Shown: positions 16,954 through 26,463, numbered from the stretch's first letter. The stretch: DNA of 54,972 bases from Myroides albus (GCF_009711045.1 NZ_WMJX01000019.1:1-54972); one strand, 5' to 3'. Made by a program: numbers and translations. Notes: a model not told the origin generated them from the letters alone.

Positions 16954-18990
16954 ATGAGAAAGAACTTTATCGCTGCATTAGCAGCATTTATGATATCATT
17001 TACTATGAGTGCACAAGACAGTTCATTTGTGCAATATAGAGTTGTAAAAGGTGATACTGTAAGTAAAATAGCCAGAGAATACAGTATTTCTGTAAAGGAT
17101 ATTTTAACTTATAATCCCGATGCAAAGAATGGTATCAAAGAAGGAGGTTTTATACTTATCCCAACCAAAGAATTTTTAAATAACGATAATCAGTCGTCAA
17201 AACTTATTGCTAATTCAACTTCAAAATCAACGCAAGATTATGAAGATAAAACGCATTATGTTCAACCTAAAGAGACATTGTACGGTATTAGCAAAATGTA
17301 TAAAGTGACCGTAGATCAACTTTATCAGTGGAATCCAACTCTAAAACAGGAGGGACTGAAAGCTGAAAGTATTATTGTGGTTGGTCGTCAAAGACAGATT
17401 GCTCGTGCAAAAGATGTAACAGGTAGAGATAAGTCAACCCCTAATTACAACGGTAAGTTGATGTCATCTTCTGCTGATACGATTAAAGATATCTCTAATA
17501 TTTATTACAAATACATCGATGTTGAACCACAGTCTACCTTATATGGTTTAGCTGTTTTATACAATACGACAATTCAACGCTTAATGGAGCTGAATCCAGA
17601 GTTAAAAGATGGCTTAAAAAGTGGTCAGAAGATCAAAGTACCTGCATTTGGATTTAAAGATGAGGTAATTGAGGTAACACCTATCGCGCCACAAGGAGGT
17701 GAAGTGCCAGAGTATATAACGATAAAAGTTAAACCAAAGCAAACGCTATACAGTATTTCTCGCGAATACGACTTATCTATTACAGAGCTTGTAGAATTGA
17801 ATAAAGAATTATTGAGTTCTGGGTTGCAGGTAGGTATGGAGCTAAAGGTGCCAAATGTAGCAGGTATTGTTCAAGATGTGGAAGAAGAAGGTAAGGAGGA
17901 TGTTGTCTTTGCTGGAGAGTTTGCAAATCTTGAAGAATCACTCTATGTTAAACAAAGTAAAGAGATTGCTTTGTTATTGCCTTTTAACATAAGTCGATTA
18001 GGTGAGAGTGTAGAGGGGAAATTGTCGTCTGATAATTTCTTGAATATGACGTTAGACTTTTATTTAGGTGCTAAGTTGGCTATTGAAAAAATAGAGGATT
18101 TAGGATTGCCTTTAACTGTAAATGTGTATGATTCAAATGAGAGTAAGAACTCATCTGCAATACTTGATTTAATTAAAGCAAAAAGCTTTGCTAATACAGA
18201 TGTAATTATTGGGCCTTTCTTTCAGACTAATGTAGAGCAAACCGTTCAGAATTTACCTAATAAGGATATTGTCGTAGTTTCGCCTCTATCGAATGAAAAG
18301 TTAATTGCTTCTGATCAGTTAATTCAAACAATGCCTTATGCAGATGTATTGAAAAAAGAATTGTTGGATTATTTCATCAAACAGCCAGATGTGAAACTAA
18401 CTGTTATTGTTGACCCAAAACGCACTTCTACCAAAGAATTTATGACTAAGTATTACAGTCATGTAAAAACGATTAATACAAGTGCATTGAATGATATTGA
18501 CAAGACTTTAGTGTCAGGTAAGAACAATGTGTTTGTTTTAGATTCTGGAAGTATTGAATCAGCAAGTTTGTTGGTGAATAAATTGAAAAGACGAGTAAAA
18601 GATTTTAATATTCAGATTGCTACCCTTGACAAAGGTGAAGTGTTTGAGAATAGTGAAATTGATATCCAGAGTCTAATAGATTTAAAATATACTTATCCTT
18701 CTGTTACTCGCGATAGTAACAATTCGTTAGAGGAATCTAATTTTCAGAATCTCTATAAAGAAAAGTATAATGTACTGCCAAGTAGATTTGCGACAAGAGG
18801 GTATGATGTCATGTACGATGTGATTATGAGATCATTCCAAAAAGGTGGATTCAAAAGCACATTCAAGTATAAAACGCATGTAAACGAGAATAAGTTTGAA
18901 TATAGTAAAAATCCAGAAGGAGGGATCCGCAATACGGGAGTTTATTTGTTGCAGTATACAGAAGACTTAACAGTTAAACAATTGCAATAA
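16954..18990 (+). CDS. Exported LysM-repeat protein with PBP1-type ligand-binding domain
   Basis: The start is ATG 16954 (678 residues), giving a clean signal peptide (~1-20, cleavage after MSA). Four LysM peptidoglycan-binding repeats follow: YRVVKGDTVSKIAREYS, HYVQPKETLYGISKMYK, a YIDVEPQSTLYGLAV repeat and IKVKPKQTLYSISREYD, each ending in a VP/IP-like strand. From ~330 the sequence (KEIALLLPFNISRLGES, LDFYLGAKLAIEKIEDLG, DVIIGPFF) matches the periplasmic-binding type I fold of amino-acid receptors and LpoA-like regulators. It probably acts in the periplasm on cell-wall synthesis rather than transport, an inference from the LysM fusion. The next gene starts directly after its stop codon. 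Confidence 0.88.
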   Translation: MRKNFIAALAAFMISFTMSAQDSSFVQYRVVKGDTVSKIAREYSISVKDILTYNPDAKNGIKEGGFILIPTKEFLNNDNQSSKLIANSTSKSTQDYEDKTHYVQPKETLYGISKMYKVTVDQLYQWNPTLKQEGLKAESIIVVGRQRQIARAKDVTGRDKSTPNYNGKLMSSSADTIKDISNIYYKYIDVEPQSTLYGLAVLYNTTIQRLMELNPELKDGLKSGQKIKVPAFGFKDEVIEVTPIAPQGGEVPEYITIKVKPKQTLYSISREYDLSITELVELNKELLSSGLQVGMELKVPNVAGIVQDVEEEGKEDVVFAGEFANLEESLYVKQSKEIALLLPFNISRLGESVEGKLSSDNFLNMTLDFYLGAKLAIEKIEDLGLPLTVNVYDSNESKNSSAILDLIKAKSFANTDVIIGPFFQTNVEQTVQNLPNKDIVVVSPLSNEKLIASDQLIQTMPYADVLKKELLDYFIKQPDVKLTVIVDPKRTSTKEFMTKYYSHVKTINTSALNDIDKTLVSGKNNVFVLDSGSIESASLLVNKLKRRVKDFNIQIATLDKGEVFENSEIDIQSLIDLKYTYPSVTRDSNNSLEESNFQNLYKEKYNVLPSRFATRGYDVMYDVIMRSFQKGGFKSTFKYKTHVNENKFEYSKNPEGGIRNTGVYLLQYTEDLTVKQLQ

Positions 18991-19218
18991 ATGCTCGACA
19001 ATCAAAAGTACTTAGTTGAACTTGCTCATGCTAAAATGCCCTTTGGTAAATATGAAGGGAAGTATTTAATCGATTTACCTGAATATTATATTGTGTGGTA
19101 TCACAATAAGGGGTTTCCGAAAGGAAAGTTAGGAGAGCAAATGGCATTGATTTACGAGTTAAAGCTCAATGGTCTGGAGATGTTATTAAAAAATATCCGC
19201 AGTAACTATAAAAAATAA
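18991..19218 (+). CDS. DUF3820 family protein
   Basis: The 75-residue product carries the DUF3820 pattern: MPFGKYEGKYLIDLPEYYIVWY followed by FPKGKLGEQMALIYELKLNGLE. The family is small, soluble and sometimes listed as a putative quorum-sensing-regulated virulence factor, but its function is not established. The ATG is contiguous with the TAA of the LysM gene (no base between), indicating translational coupling, and a terminator follows immediately. Confidence 0.88.
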   Translation: MLDNQKYLVELAHAKMPFGKYEGKYLIDLPEYYIVWYHNKGFPKGKLGEQMALIYELKLNGLEMLLKNIRSNYKK

Positions 19219-19220
19219 AG

Positions 19221-19246
19221 AACTACTTTTTAAGTAGTTTTTTTTT
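19221..19246 (+). terminator. Terminator of the LysM/DUF3820 operon
   Basis: Arms AACTACTT / AAGTAGTT enclose TTT and run into T10; the hairpin starts 2 bp after the stop codon. Confidence 0.88.
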
Positions 19247-19521
19247 ATACTATCAAGACTGTCAAATAATTGCTGTGATAGTCTTATTTTAGTTTTAAAA
19301 AGGATTGATTTTTTTTAAATAATTAGTAATAATAAGGTGTTTTTTGCTTTTTTAGATTAATTATTTAGTTACACTTGTTTGATTTGTCAAATTGCTAAAA
19401 AACGACTTAAAAAACTACTTAGTTGTTATTTTATGATAGCACGAGTAATATGTTTGAAAGCTTTATAAACTAAAAAAGACAAGAATTAATTGTAAATTTG
19501 CACTGTAAAAATCGATTGATT
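19247..19521. other. Intergenic region upstream of ndh
   Basis: Very AT-rich. A weak inverted repeat GACTGTC...GATAGTC lies near 19257-19283. A TAnnTTTG box (TAAATTTG, 19493-19500) lies 21 bp before the ATG and is the likely ndh -7 element; no good TTG was found at the usual distance. No ORF or RNA gene is supported. Confidence 0.5.
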
Positions 19522-20829
19522 ATGATGAATATTCCTACTTCAAGCCAACCACGTGTGGTTATTATTGGTGGTGGTTTTGGAGGACTTTCGCTCGCTAAAA
19601 AATTGAAAAATAAGAATTTTCAAGTAGTCTTATTAGACAAGCACAATTATCATACTTTTCAACCGCTATTGTATCAAGTAGCAACAGGAGGTCTTGAGTC
19701 AGGATCTATTGCTTATCCAATACGAAAAGTGGTACAGAAGTTAGATGAAATTTATTTCCGATTAGCTGAAGTAGAACGCATTGATACAGTTAATAAGAAA
19801 GTGATTGCGGATATAGGAACAATATTTTATGACTATGTTGTAATTGCTACAGGTTCTAAAACTAACTTCTTTGGAAATGAGGAGATCAAGAACAATAGTA
19901 TGGCGATGAAAACGATTCCTCAATCATTGAATATTCGCAGTTTAGTGTTGGAGAATTTTGAATCTGCTTTATTGACAAACGATATTAATGAGCAAAAAGC
20001 ATTAATGAATTTTGTTATTGTTGGGGCTGGACCTACAGGTGTAGAGTTAGCTGGTGCATTAGCAGAGATGAAGAAACACGTCTTGCCTAAAGATTATCCT
20101 GATTTAGATTTTAGAAAAATGACTATTAACGTTATTCAAGGGGCAGGAAAAGTTTTGGATGCTATGTCAGATAAATCTTCTAAAGCTGCTGAGAAATTTT
20201 TAGATAAGTTAGGAGTGAATGTTTGGCTGAATGAGATAGTTGTCGGCTATGATGGAAAGACTGTCAAGACTAAATCTGGTAAAGAATTTCAAGCAGAAAC
20301 AGTTATTTGGACAGCTGGGGTAATGGGAGCACCTGTAGAAGGATTTGATGCTACAGTTATCCAAAGAGGTAATCGTATCAAGGTTAATGAGTTTAATCAA
20401 GTAGAAGGTTTTACGGATGTATTTGCAATCGGTGATGTCGCTACAATGATGACAGAAAAAACACCAATGGGGCATCCGATGATGGCTCAACCTGCTATAC
20501 AACAGGGTGATTTGTTAGCAAAGAACTTAGAGCGCTTGAAAGAGAAGAAACCGCTAAAGCCATTTGTGTATAATGATAAAGGGTCTATGGCTACAATAGG
20601 TAGAAATAAAGCTGTTGTAGATTTACCTAAATTTCACTTTAACGGGTTTTTTGCTTGGTTCGTGTGGATGTTTGTTCACTTGATGTCATTGATTGGATTT
20701 AGAAATAAATTGGTTGTATTCTGGAACTGGTTGTATAACTATTTAATGTTCGATAGACAAGCGAGGTTAATTGTCAGACCTTATAAGAAGAAAAATTCAG
20801 AGAGTTTTGACAATAATTTAGCTAAGTAA
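19522..20829 (+). CDS. ndh: Type II NADH:quinone oxidoreductase (NDH-2)
   Basis: I start at ATG 19522 (435 residues; an equivalent ATG is at 19525) because the upstream TTG-led residues are not conserved-looking. Two dinucleotide folds are clear: VVIIGGGFGGLSLA for FAD near the N-terminus and FVIVGAGPTGVELAGALAE for NADH at ~165. The QPLLYQVATGGLE motif (~50) and FAIGDVA (~300) are typical NDH-2 elements. The last ~60 residues (FFAWFVWMFVHLMSLIGFRNK) form the amphipathic membrane-binding end. It oxidises NADH and reduces menaquinone without pumping protons. Monocistronic. Confidence 0.93.
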   Translation: MMNIPTSSQPRVVIIGGGFGGLSLAKKLKNKNFQVVLLDKHNYHTFQPLLYQVATGGLESGSIAYPIRKVVQKLDEIYFRLAEVERIDTVNKKVIADIGTIFYDYVVIATGSKTNFFGNEEIKNNSMAMKTIPQSLNIRSLVLENFESALLTNDINEQKALMNFVIVGAGPTGVELAGALAEMKKHVLPKDYPDLDFRKMTINVIQGAGKVLDAMSDKSSKAAEKFLDKLGVNVWLNEIVVGYDGKTVKTKSGKEFQAETVIWTAGVMGAPVEGFDATVIQRGNRIKVNEFNQVEGFTDVFAIGDVATMMTEKTPMGHPMMAQPAIQQGDLLAKNLERLKEKKPLKPFVYNDKGSMATIGRNKAVVDLPKFHFNGFFAWFVWMFVHLMSLIGFRNKLVVFWNWLYNYLMFDRQARLIVRPYKKKNSESFDNNLAK

Positions 20830-20840
20830 ATAATATAAAT

Positions 20841-20872
20841 AAGGATATCTAAACAATAGGTATCCTTTTTTT
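20841..20872 (+). terminator. Terminator of ndh
   Basis: AAGGATA(T)C ... G(G)TATCCTT pairs across a short loop and is followed by T9, 11 bp after the stop. Confidence 0.85.
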
Positions 20873-21590
20873 GTGCACATAATCTTGCTTACTACACTCA
20901 ATTATTTTCTTATTAGCAGTTTTGCGAAGTCGGATATAGCTATTAAAAGTTGATGTCAATGGAATAACAGTGTTTTGATATGGATAGAGATGCGAAGTAG
21001 TCAATTGATAGTATCAATTGAAGTAGCAAAGTAACAAGCTGTAATTTAATGTCTATTTCAAGTACTGCTAAAGCTCAAAGATAAAGTTAGTCCTACATCA
21101 AGTGTTTCTTCTTTAGATCATAGTCAATTAGGAATCAGTACTATTTTGGTCGCACTTTCTTGAGGTATCCTTGCGGTTTGCTGGGGGTGTCCTTGCTAAA
21201 ACACCCCTTGCGGGCAGTAAAACTGCAAGAAAGGTGCAAGAAAGACCTAACAAACCACTGTTTTATTTTGTGTTCAGTGGATTTACATTTAATGCGAAAG
21301 TTGTATCGTCAACAGGGATGAATGAAGTTTTATTGAAAATATCCTTCGGTAGCAGACAAGTTTATATATCGTCGAATAGCTATATAGTGGTATTAAGTGC
21401 TTGTTTTGCCATGCGATTTTTAGGTATAATCTATGGTGTTAGTATCCGAAATACAACTGCTTGTAGCGGATTGAAGATTTTGGTTGACTATAAGACTTGT
21501 AATATTGCATTGTGTATAGTATAAGGGACTATCTTACATTTAGATTGTCGATTCAGTGCGATGCTTCATTGTAGTCATAAGAATAGATGT
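20873..21590. other. 718-bp non-coding stretch between convergent genes, holding repeat copy A
   Basis: No reading frame here looks like a real gene. It contains the structured repeat at 21148-21247 and an inverted repeat with 9-base arms (CAATTGATA-G-TATCAATTG, 21002-21020). Downstream of the repeat is an AACTGCTTGTAGCGGATTG segment near 21458-21476 that may belong to a larger decayed element. Confidence 0.55.
21148..21247. repeat. Structured dispersed repeat, copy A
   Basis: A ~100-bp imperfect palindrome, GC-richer than its surroundings. Nested pairings are: outer GGTC/GACC, then GCACTTT/AAGGTGC, CTTGCGGTTT/AAACTGCAAG (one wobble), and inner GGGGTGT/ACACCCC around CCTTGCTAAA. Copy B at 44370-44466 shares the same order of blocks at roughly three-quarters identity by eye. 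Both copies lie between convergent genes. Confidence 0.7.
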
Positions 21591-22700
21591 CTATAAGGAA
21601 GTTGATTTTACTTCTGAATTATCAGTTTTATAAAGGGGTGTTTTTTTATCGTAGTTTATTAATAGTGCAAGAAATTTACTGTACGAACGCAGCCCTTCTT
21701 TTTGATTATTTGCTTTTAAGAATAGATGATAGAAGTTTTTGAAAATTTCGTCTGTAAAGTTTTTGTGTTGTTGCCAAAATACCGTATTCTCATTTACATT
21801 GACAAGTACACCAGAGGATATTCTCTGTACTATTGATTCGAAAGATGCACTGTTTGTTTTATGTAGTTCACTTAAACAAAATCTCAAAGCAAAGATATTT
21901 GCGGCATATTGGTAGATTAGCTCGTCTTGCTTGGAAGTAGCGAGAAATCCAATAAAGTTTGCATCAGATTCTCTTGCGTAGCCCATTTGGTGTGAGATTT
22001 CGTGTGATGCGGTTACAATCATGGTAAGCTTTGGTATTTTGTTGTTTACTTGAGCTTCAATAGTGAAAGGATTTATATATCCACCAAAACCAGCGTATGT
22101 CAATGGAATGCTGTATAGTGAAGAATTGATACTCGTATCATAGAAATCAAACAACTTTGTATCTATAGCTACTTTTTCCAATCCGTATTTAGAGTTTTCA
22201 TATATTTCTTTGATGTCTTGGTTGTTAATTACTGCAACAGTACTGTCTTTTGTTATTTGCAACTGTTGTGCATTTACTGTGTTGATGATCTTATGGCTTA
22301 GTTTGATAAGGTCTTCTTCTGTATAGGTAATTGCAATATCGAGTTGATTTTGTAGGGGGATACGGTAATTATTTAACCCCCACATTAGATTGAAAGCGAG
22401 GTAGAAAATCACATAGCACTTAGTTGCCAAAAGAATAAATAAGTAAGCTTTATTTCTTATACTCGTGTTCGCTTTAATTGTTTTAATGATTTTAAGTAAT
22501 AAGTAGATGCCTAAAACAAAATAAAGTAGATCTCCGATAGAAAAGGGGATTGCAGATGTCATTTTATTCAACAGCTTGCTGTAGGATAAGTAAAAACCTT
22601 CAGAATAGTATTTCTCGACAACTGCTGTATTTTGAGTGAAAAAGTAAAACACAATTTTACTGATGATATACAAGAGCACCCAAAAACTTAATTTTTTCAT
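21591..22700 (-). CDS. DUF3810 membrane protein with HExxH metallopeptidase-like motif
   Basis: The 369-residue protein has three N-terminal transmembrane helices (~4-22, 53-72, 86-107) and a large C-terminal domain. HEISH at 233-237 with E244 in GYARESDANF is a gluzincin-like zinc motif (HExxH plus downstream Glu). The family is DUF3810, found mainly in Bacteroidota and Firmicutes, with no established substrate. The C-terminal domain is probably extracytoplasmic, but topology is inferred. Divergent from the ferredoxin gene, 68 bp away. I see no hairpin terminator at its 3' end. Confidence 0.88.
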   Translation of the reverse strand: MKKLSFWVLLYIISKIVFYFFTQNTAVVEKYYSEGFYLSYSKLLNKMTSAIPFSIGDLLYFVLGIYLLLKIIKTIKANTSIRNKAYLFILLATKCYVIFYLAFNLMWGLNNYRIPLQNQLDIAITYTEEDLIKLSHKIINTVNAQQLQITKDSTVAVINNQDIKEIYENSKYGLEKVAIDTKLFDFYDTSINSSLYSIPLTYAGFGGYINPFTIEAQVNNKIPKLTMIVTASHEISHQMGYARESDANFIGFLATSKQDELIYQYAANIFALRFCLSELHKTNSASFESIVQRISSGVLVNVNENTVFWQQHKNFTDEIFKNFYHLFLKANNQKEGLRSYSKFLALLINYDKKTPLYKTDNSEVKSTSL

Positions 22701-22768
22701 ATTATTTGATATATTGTAATTTAGAATAAATAAAAATAAATATATTTGTTCTATAAATCTGTAGTTAG

Positions 22769-23032
22769 ATGAGTAAAGTTAAGAAAGGAGAGAATACAAT
22801 CTTTATTTGTGAAGGAAAAAAATGTTGTAGGTATAATGAGGAAACGAAAAGTTGTTTCAAAGAGTTAATTGAGGAGAAAGGGTTAGAAGGAGGATATTCT
22901 ATCTGTAAGATGAAGTGTCAGGGGATGTGTAAAAAAGCTCCTGTTGTGTATCTATCGGCTCATGATAAGTACAAAAAAGAGGTCTGTAAGAAAAAGGCCA
23001 AGAAAATATTTGAAAAATATATTGAGATTTAA
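22769..23032 (+). CDS. Thioredoxin-like [2Fe-2S] ferredoxin-type protein
   Basis: The 87-residue product resembles the small thioredoxin-fold [2Fe-2S] ferredoxins: ICEGKKCC (Cys14 with Cys19/20), then CKMKCQGMCKKAPVVYL with the second cysteine pair. It is Lys-rich. It would serve as a soluble electron carrier; its partner is unknown. A -7 box TATATTTG (22741-22748), with TTG at 22714-22716 at a long 24-bp spacing, lies just upstream. Monocistronic with a hairpin terminator. Confidence 0.85.
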   Translation: MSKVKKGENTIFICEGKKCCRYNEETKSCFKELIEEKGLEGGYSICKMKCQGMCKKAPVVYLSAHDKYKKEVCKKKAKKIFEKYIEI

Positions 23033-23058
23033 ATTTTCTTTTTCATCGTTAATAGAAG

Positions 23059-23088
23059 GCGAGCTTAGATTTTAAGCTTGCTTTTTTT
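23059..23088 (+). terminator. Terminator of the ferredoxin gene
   Basis: GCGAGCTTA / TAAGCTTGC arms (one wobble) around GATTT, followed by T7. Confidence 0.85.
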
Positions 23089-23237
23089 GTTGATTGAATT
23101 GTCGGGGTATTCGCTAAAAAGAGAATATATATTTTTATATTTGTTTATTACTTCTGCTATGCTTTAAAATATTCAGGATTTGTAATCGTTATGATAAAAT
23201 AAGTATTGCAGGAGCAATCAAAAAGGAAGTTGTTTTC

Positions 23238-24731
23238 ATGATAAAGAAATATTTGTTATTAACTTCGTGTTTATTGACTCAGTTTTTAGTTTATGGTCAA
23301 AAGAAATACGAAGAATTAACTAAAGAAGATTATCTTAAAGATTTTGATGTGTTAGTTGATGTTATAAAACAACAACACCCCAATCCCTATCGTTTTATAA
23401 GTGAACAAGATTTTAATTCTTCAGTTAAAAAGTTGAGAAGTGAGTTAGAGAAAGACGCAAGTTATTCTAAATTTTTACTGTCAAACCCTTTACCGTTGAT
23501 AAAAGATGCTCATTCTGGGTTAAGTACTGACTTAATGGTGTTTGAAGATTTTTCGAAAACGGCTACTTTTTTCCCTTTTAGCACAGTTGTTTTTAATGAG
23601 AAGGTATTTGTTAATCAGTTTAACAAGTATATTCCTGCCGGAGCAATTATCGAAAAGGTAAATGGCAAGTCAGCAAAAGAATTATTGGACAATATTAGAA
23701 TAAGCTCTGATGGATTAATCGATGTGGTAAATGCCAAAGACTTTTCGCTTTATGTTTCATTAATGTACAATGGGATAGAGGAATATAGGATTGAATATAG
23801 AGAAAATCTGGAGGATGATGAGTTAAAGGAGATTACTGTAAATTCAGTTAACTACGCAAGGAGTTATTATAATTCACAGAAATCGATATTTCCCATTGAT
23901 CTCATTAGCTATTCATACGGAATATTTGGTCAAGAGATTAATAGTGAAACTTATGTATTGACGATTAAAACATTTGGTTTTTCTGAGGAGTATGCCTATC
24001 ATAAATTGAGTACTTTCTTTGAGCAATTACAATCCAAAGGTGTCAAGAATTTAATTATTGATATACGAGGTAATGGAGGTGGTTTACTCAGTAATATTCC
24101 GCTGTATTACTCTTTTATATCTAAGGATAAAATGTTTAAGAATACATACCGCTATGCAACTAAGGTTCTCGATATCAAAGTAAGAGAGAATTTAGTGGAT
24201 AGCAATGGTCGTCAATTTTCTGAAATGGATATCAAGAACATGGATAACTTCATGTATCAACGTTATGATGAAGTAGAAGGGGAGGATTACTATTATGGAA
24301 ATAATAGGTTAGATGAATCTTACGTGGAGAACTACCCTCGAGATAGAAAGGCCTTTGATGGTAAAGTGTATCTATTGATAGATAATAATACTGTTTCTGC
24401 TGCTACTTATTTTGCATCTTTGTTTAAGGAAAATGACAGGGGAGTGATAGTGGGGCAAGAAACGCGAACTTGTAGTAATTTTACAACTGCTTCTTGGTTT
24501 ATCAACTATAAGTTGCCCAATACCCAAACAATAGTTGATTTGCCGCGTTCAGAAGTTTTCTTCAATGATAAAATTGAGAAAAGTAAAGGTTGTAGAGGTG
24601 TTATTCCTGATTATCAGATAACGGAAGATCAGTTTTACGAAGGATTGTTAGAAATGGAAGATCCAGAATTGAAATTCGTTTTGAAGTTAATTCAAAAGGA
24701 AAGTGAATTGATAGGAAGTGTAAAGAAATAA
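23238..24731 (+). CDS. Exported S41-family (C-terminal processing type) peptidase
   Basis: The 497-residue product has a signal peptide (~1-20, ending VYGQ). The S41 core is recognisable: KGVKNLIIDIRGNGGG (~270-285), and the catalytic-serine segment VSAATYFASLFK (~392) after VYLLIDNNT, then RGVIPDYQI near the end. A small PDZ-like region precedes the core (PAGAIIEKVNGKSAKELL, ~137-155). It probably degrades proteins or peptides in the periplasm. No operon partner. A -7-like TATATTTG lies at 23136-23143, ~95 bp upstream. Confidence 0.88.
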   Translation: MIKKYLLLTSCLLTQFLVYGQKKYEELTKEDYLKDFDVLVDVIKQQHPNPYRFISEQDFNSSVKKLRSELEKDASYSKFLLSNPLPLIKDAHSGLSTDLMVFEDFSKTATFFPFSTVVFNEKVFVNQFNKYIPAGAIIEKVNGKSAKELLDNIRISSDGLIDVVNAKDFSLYVSLMYNGIEEYRIEYRENLEDDELKEITVNSVNYARSYYNSQKSIFPIDLISYSYGIFGQEINSETYVLTIKTFGFSEEYAYHKLSTFFEQLQSKGVKNLIIDIRGNGGGLLSNIPLYYSFISKDKMFKNTYRYATKVLDIKVRENLVDSNGRQFSEMDIKNMDNFMYQRYDEVEGEDYYYGNNRLDESYVENYPRDRKAFDGKVYLLIDNNTVSAATYFASLFKENDRGVIVGQETRTCSNFTTASWFINYKLPNTQTIVDLPRSEVFFNDKIEKSKGCRGVIPDYQITEDQFYEGLLEMEDPELKFVLKLIQKESELIGSVKK

Positions 24732-24738
24732 TAAAAAT

Positions 24739-24770
24739 AAAAGTTCGCTGTATAGTGAGCTTTTGTTTTT
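24739..24770 (+). terminator. Terminator of the S41 peptidase gene
   Basis: AAAAGTTCGCT pairs with AGTGAGCTTTT (two G.U wobbles) across GTAT, followed by TTTTGTTTTT. Confidence 0.78.
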
Positions 24771-24890
24771 AATACTATTTTTGAGTTCTTTCCTGTTTAA
24801 GGAATATTAAAGTATTAGATGTATACTATATATTAATTTAGAAATCCCTAAATTTGAAGAAATATAATTTGAATAAGAACAACTAATAAT

Positions 24891-26363
24891 ATGAGTCAAG
24901 AAGTAAGAAATTTAGAACCAAAACAACTTTGGAATAAGTTTGCTGATCTTAATGCAGTACCTCGTCCTTCTAAGAAAGAAGAAAGAGTGATTGAGTTTAT
25001 GATGAACTTTGGTAAAAGTTTAGGATTACCTACTATCAAAGATGAGGTAGGAAATGTGATCATCAAAAAACCTGCAACTGCAGGTATGGAGAATAGAAAG
25101 ACAATTGTGATGCAATCGCATTTGGATATGGTTCACCAAAAAAATAACGATACTGTTTTTGATTTCGATACTCAAGGTATTGAAATGTATATAGATGAAG
25201 ATTGGGTACGTGCAAAAGGAACTACTTTAGGAGCTGATAATGGTTTGGGAGTAGCAACTATTATGGCAATTTTAGAGAGTACAGATATTCCTCATCCTGC
25301 TATTGAAGCTTTATTTACGATAGATGAGGAGACTGGAATGACTGGTGCAAAAGGTTTAAAAGGAGGTTTGTTAGAAGGAGAGATTCTTTTGAATCTTGAT
25401 ACAGAAGAAGATGATGAAATTGATATCGGATGTGCTGGTGGTGTAGATGTAACAGCTTCAGCAGAATATGATGAAGAAGATACGCCGGAAGGGTCTGTAG
25501 GATATCGCATCACAGTTAAAGGTCTGAAAGGTGGACATTCAGGTATGGATATTCACAAAGGACTTGGTAATGCGAATAAGATTATGAACCGTTTGTTGTT
25601 CGATTCTTTTGACAATTTCGGACTGCAGATTTCGAAGATAAAAGGAGGAAGTTTGCGAAATGCTATTCCTCGTGAAAGTGTTGCAGATGTTATTATAGCA
25701 GGGGTTTACGATGAGGCTTTTGTATATGATATGAACCTTGTAGTAGATGAGATCAAAGCAGAACTTCACACAGTAGATCCTGATTTTACAGTTGAGTTCG
25801 AGAAGTTATCAGCAGAGGATATGCCTAAGAAAGTGATGCCTTCTATGGCGCAGTATTTCTTTGTGCGTTCTATGTATACTGCTCATAATGGTGTTTATAG
25901 AATGAGTCCTGATTTTGAAGGTTTAGTAGAGGCTTCAAATAATATTGCAAAAGTAGATTTAGCAGATGGGAAATTAGTAGTTAAATGCTTGACGAGATCT
26001 TCTGTAGAGTCTTCGAAATTAGATGTTGCTAATAGCTTAAGAGCTGCATTTGAGTTAATGGGATGTGAGGTAGAGTTTTCTGGGTCTTACCCAGGATGGA
26101 GCCCTAATCCAGATTCTGAAATACTTGACATCATGGTGGATATTTATGAGAAACAAAATGGAAGTAAGCCAGATGTTGTAGCGTGTCACGCAGGATTAGA
26201 ATGTGGTATCTTGGGAACTCATTACCCGGAAATGGACATGATCTCTTTTGGTCCTACAATTAGAGGAGCTCACTCTCCTGTAGAAAGAGCGAGTATTTCT
26301 TCAGTACAGAAATATTGGAAATTTGTTTTAGAGATTCTAACTAAAATTCCTGAAAAGAAATAA
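24891..26363 (+). CDS. pepD: Aminoacyl-histidine dipeptidase (M20 family PepD)
   Basis: The 490-residue cytoplasmic enzyme shows all M20 metal-site blocks: QSHLDMVHQK (~82), GADNGLGVATIMA (~117, bridging Asp), DEETGMTGAKGL (~146, catalytic Glu pair), NLDTEED (~170), GHSGMDIHKGLGNA in the lid domain and a final FGPTIRGAHSPVERA with the last metal His. It hydrolyses Xaa-His and other dipeptides, also called cytosol non-specific dipeptidase. Length matches the E. coli enzyme. A TAnnTTTG box (TAAATTTG, 24849-24856) lies 34 bp upstream. Monocistronic. Confidence 0.95.
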   Translation: MSQEVRNLEPKQLWNKFADLNAVPRPSKKEERVIEFMMNFGKSLGLPTIKDEVGNVIIKKPATAGMENRKTIVMQSHLDMVHQKNNDTVFDFDTQGIEMYIDEDWVRAKGTTLGADNGLGVATIMAILESTDIPHPAIEALFTIDEETGMTGAKGLKGGLLEGEILLNLDTEEDDEIDIGCAGGVDVTASAEYDEEDTPEGSVGYRITVKGLKGGHSGMDIHKGLGNANKIMNRLLFDSFDNFGLQISKIKGGSLRNAIPRESVADVIIAGVYDEAFVYDMNLVVDEIKAELHTVDPDFTVEFEKLSAEDMPKKVMPSMAQYFFVRSMYTAHNGVYRMSPDFEGLVEASNNIAKVDLADGKLVVKCLTRSSVESSKLDVANSLRAAFELMGCEVEFSGSYPGWSPNPDSEILDIMVDIYEKQNGSKPDVVACHAGLECGILGTHYPEMDMISFGPTIRGAHSPVERASISSVQKYWKFVLEILTKIPEKK

Positions 26364-26384
26364 TATAGCAGAATAGTTATATAA

Positions 26385-26416
26385 AAAGGAACTTCATTTA
26401 TGAAGTTCCTTTTTTT
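26385..26416 (+). terminator. Terminator of pepD
   Basis: Perfect 12-base arms (AAAGGAACTTCA / TGAAGTTCCTTT) around TTTA, running into T7. Confidence 0.92.
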
Positions 26417-26463
26417 GTTTTATAGGTAAATTAACGTAATATCTTGGTTATCTATATTTATTT

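Noticed and set aside
21171..21524. 117-residue plus-strand ORF
   Set aside because: It begins inside the structured repeat and continues into non-coding DNA; composition is atypical and there is no promoter or conserved motif. Treated as a translation of the repeat.
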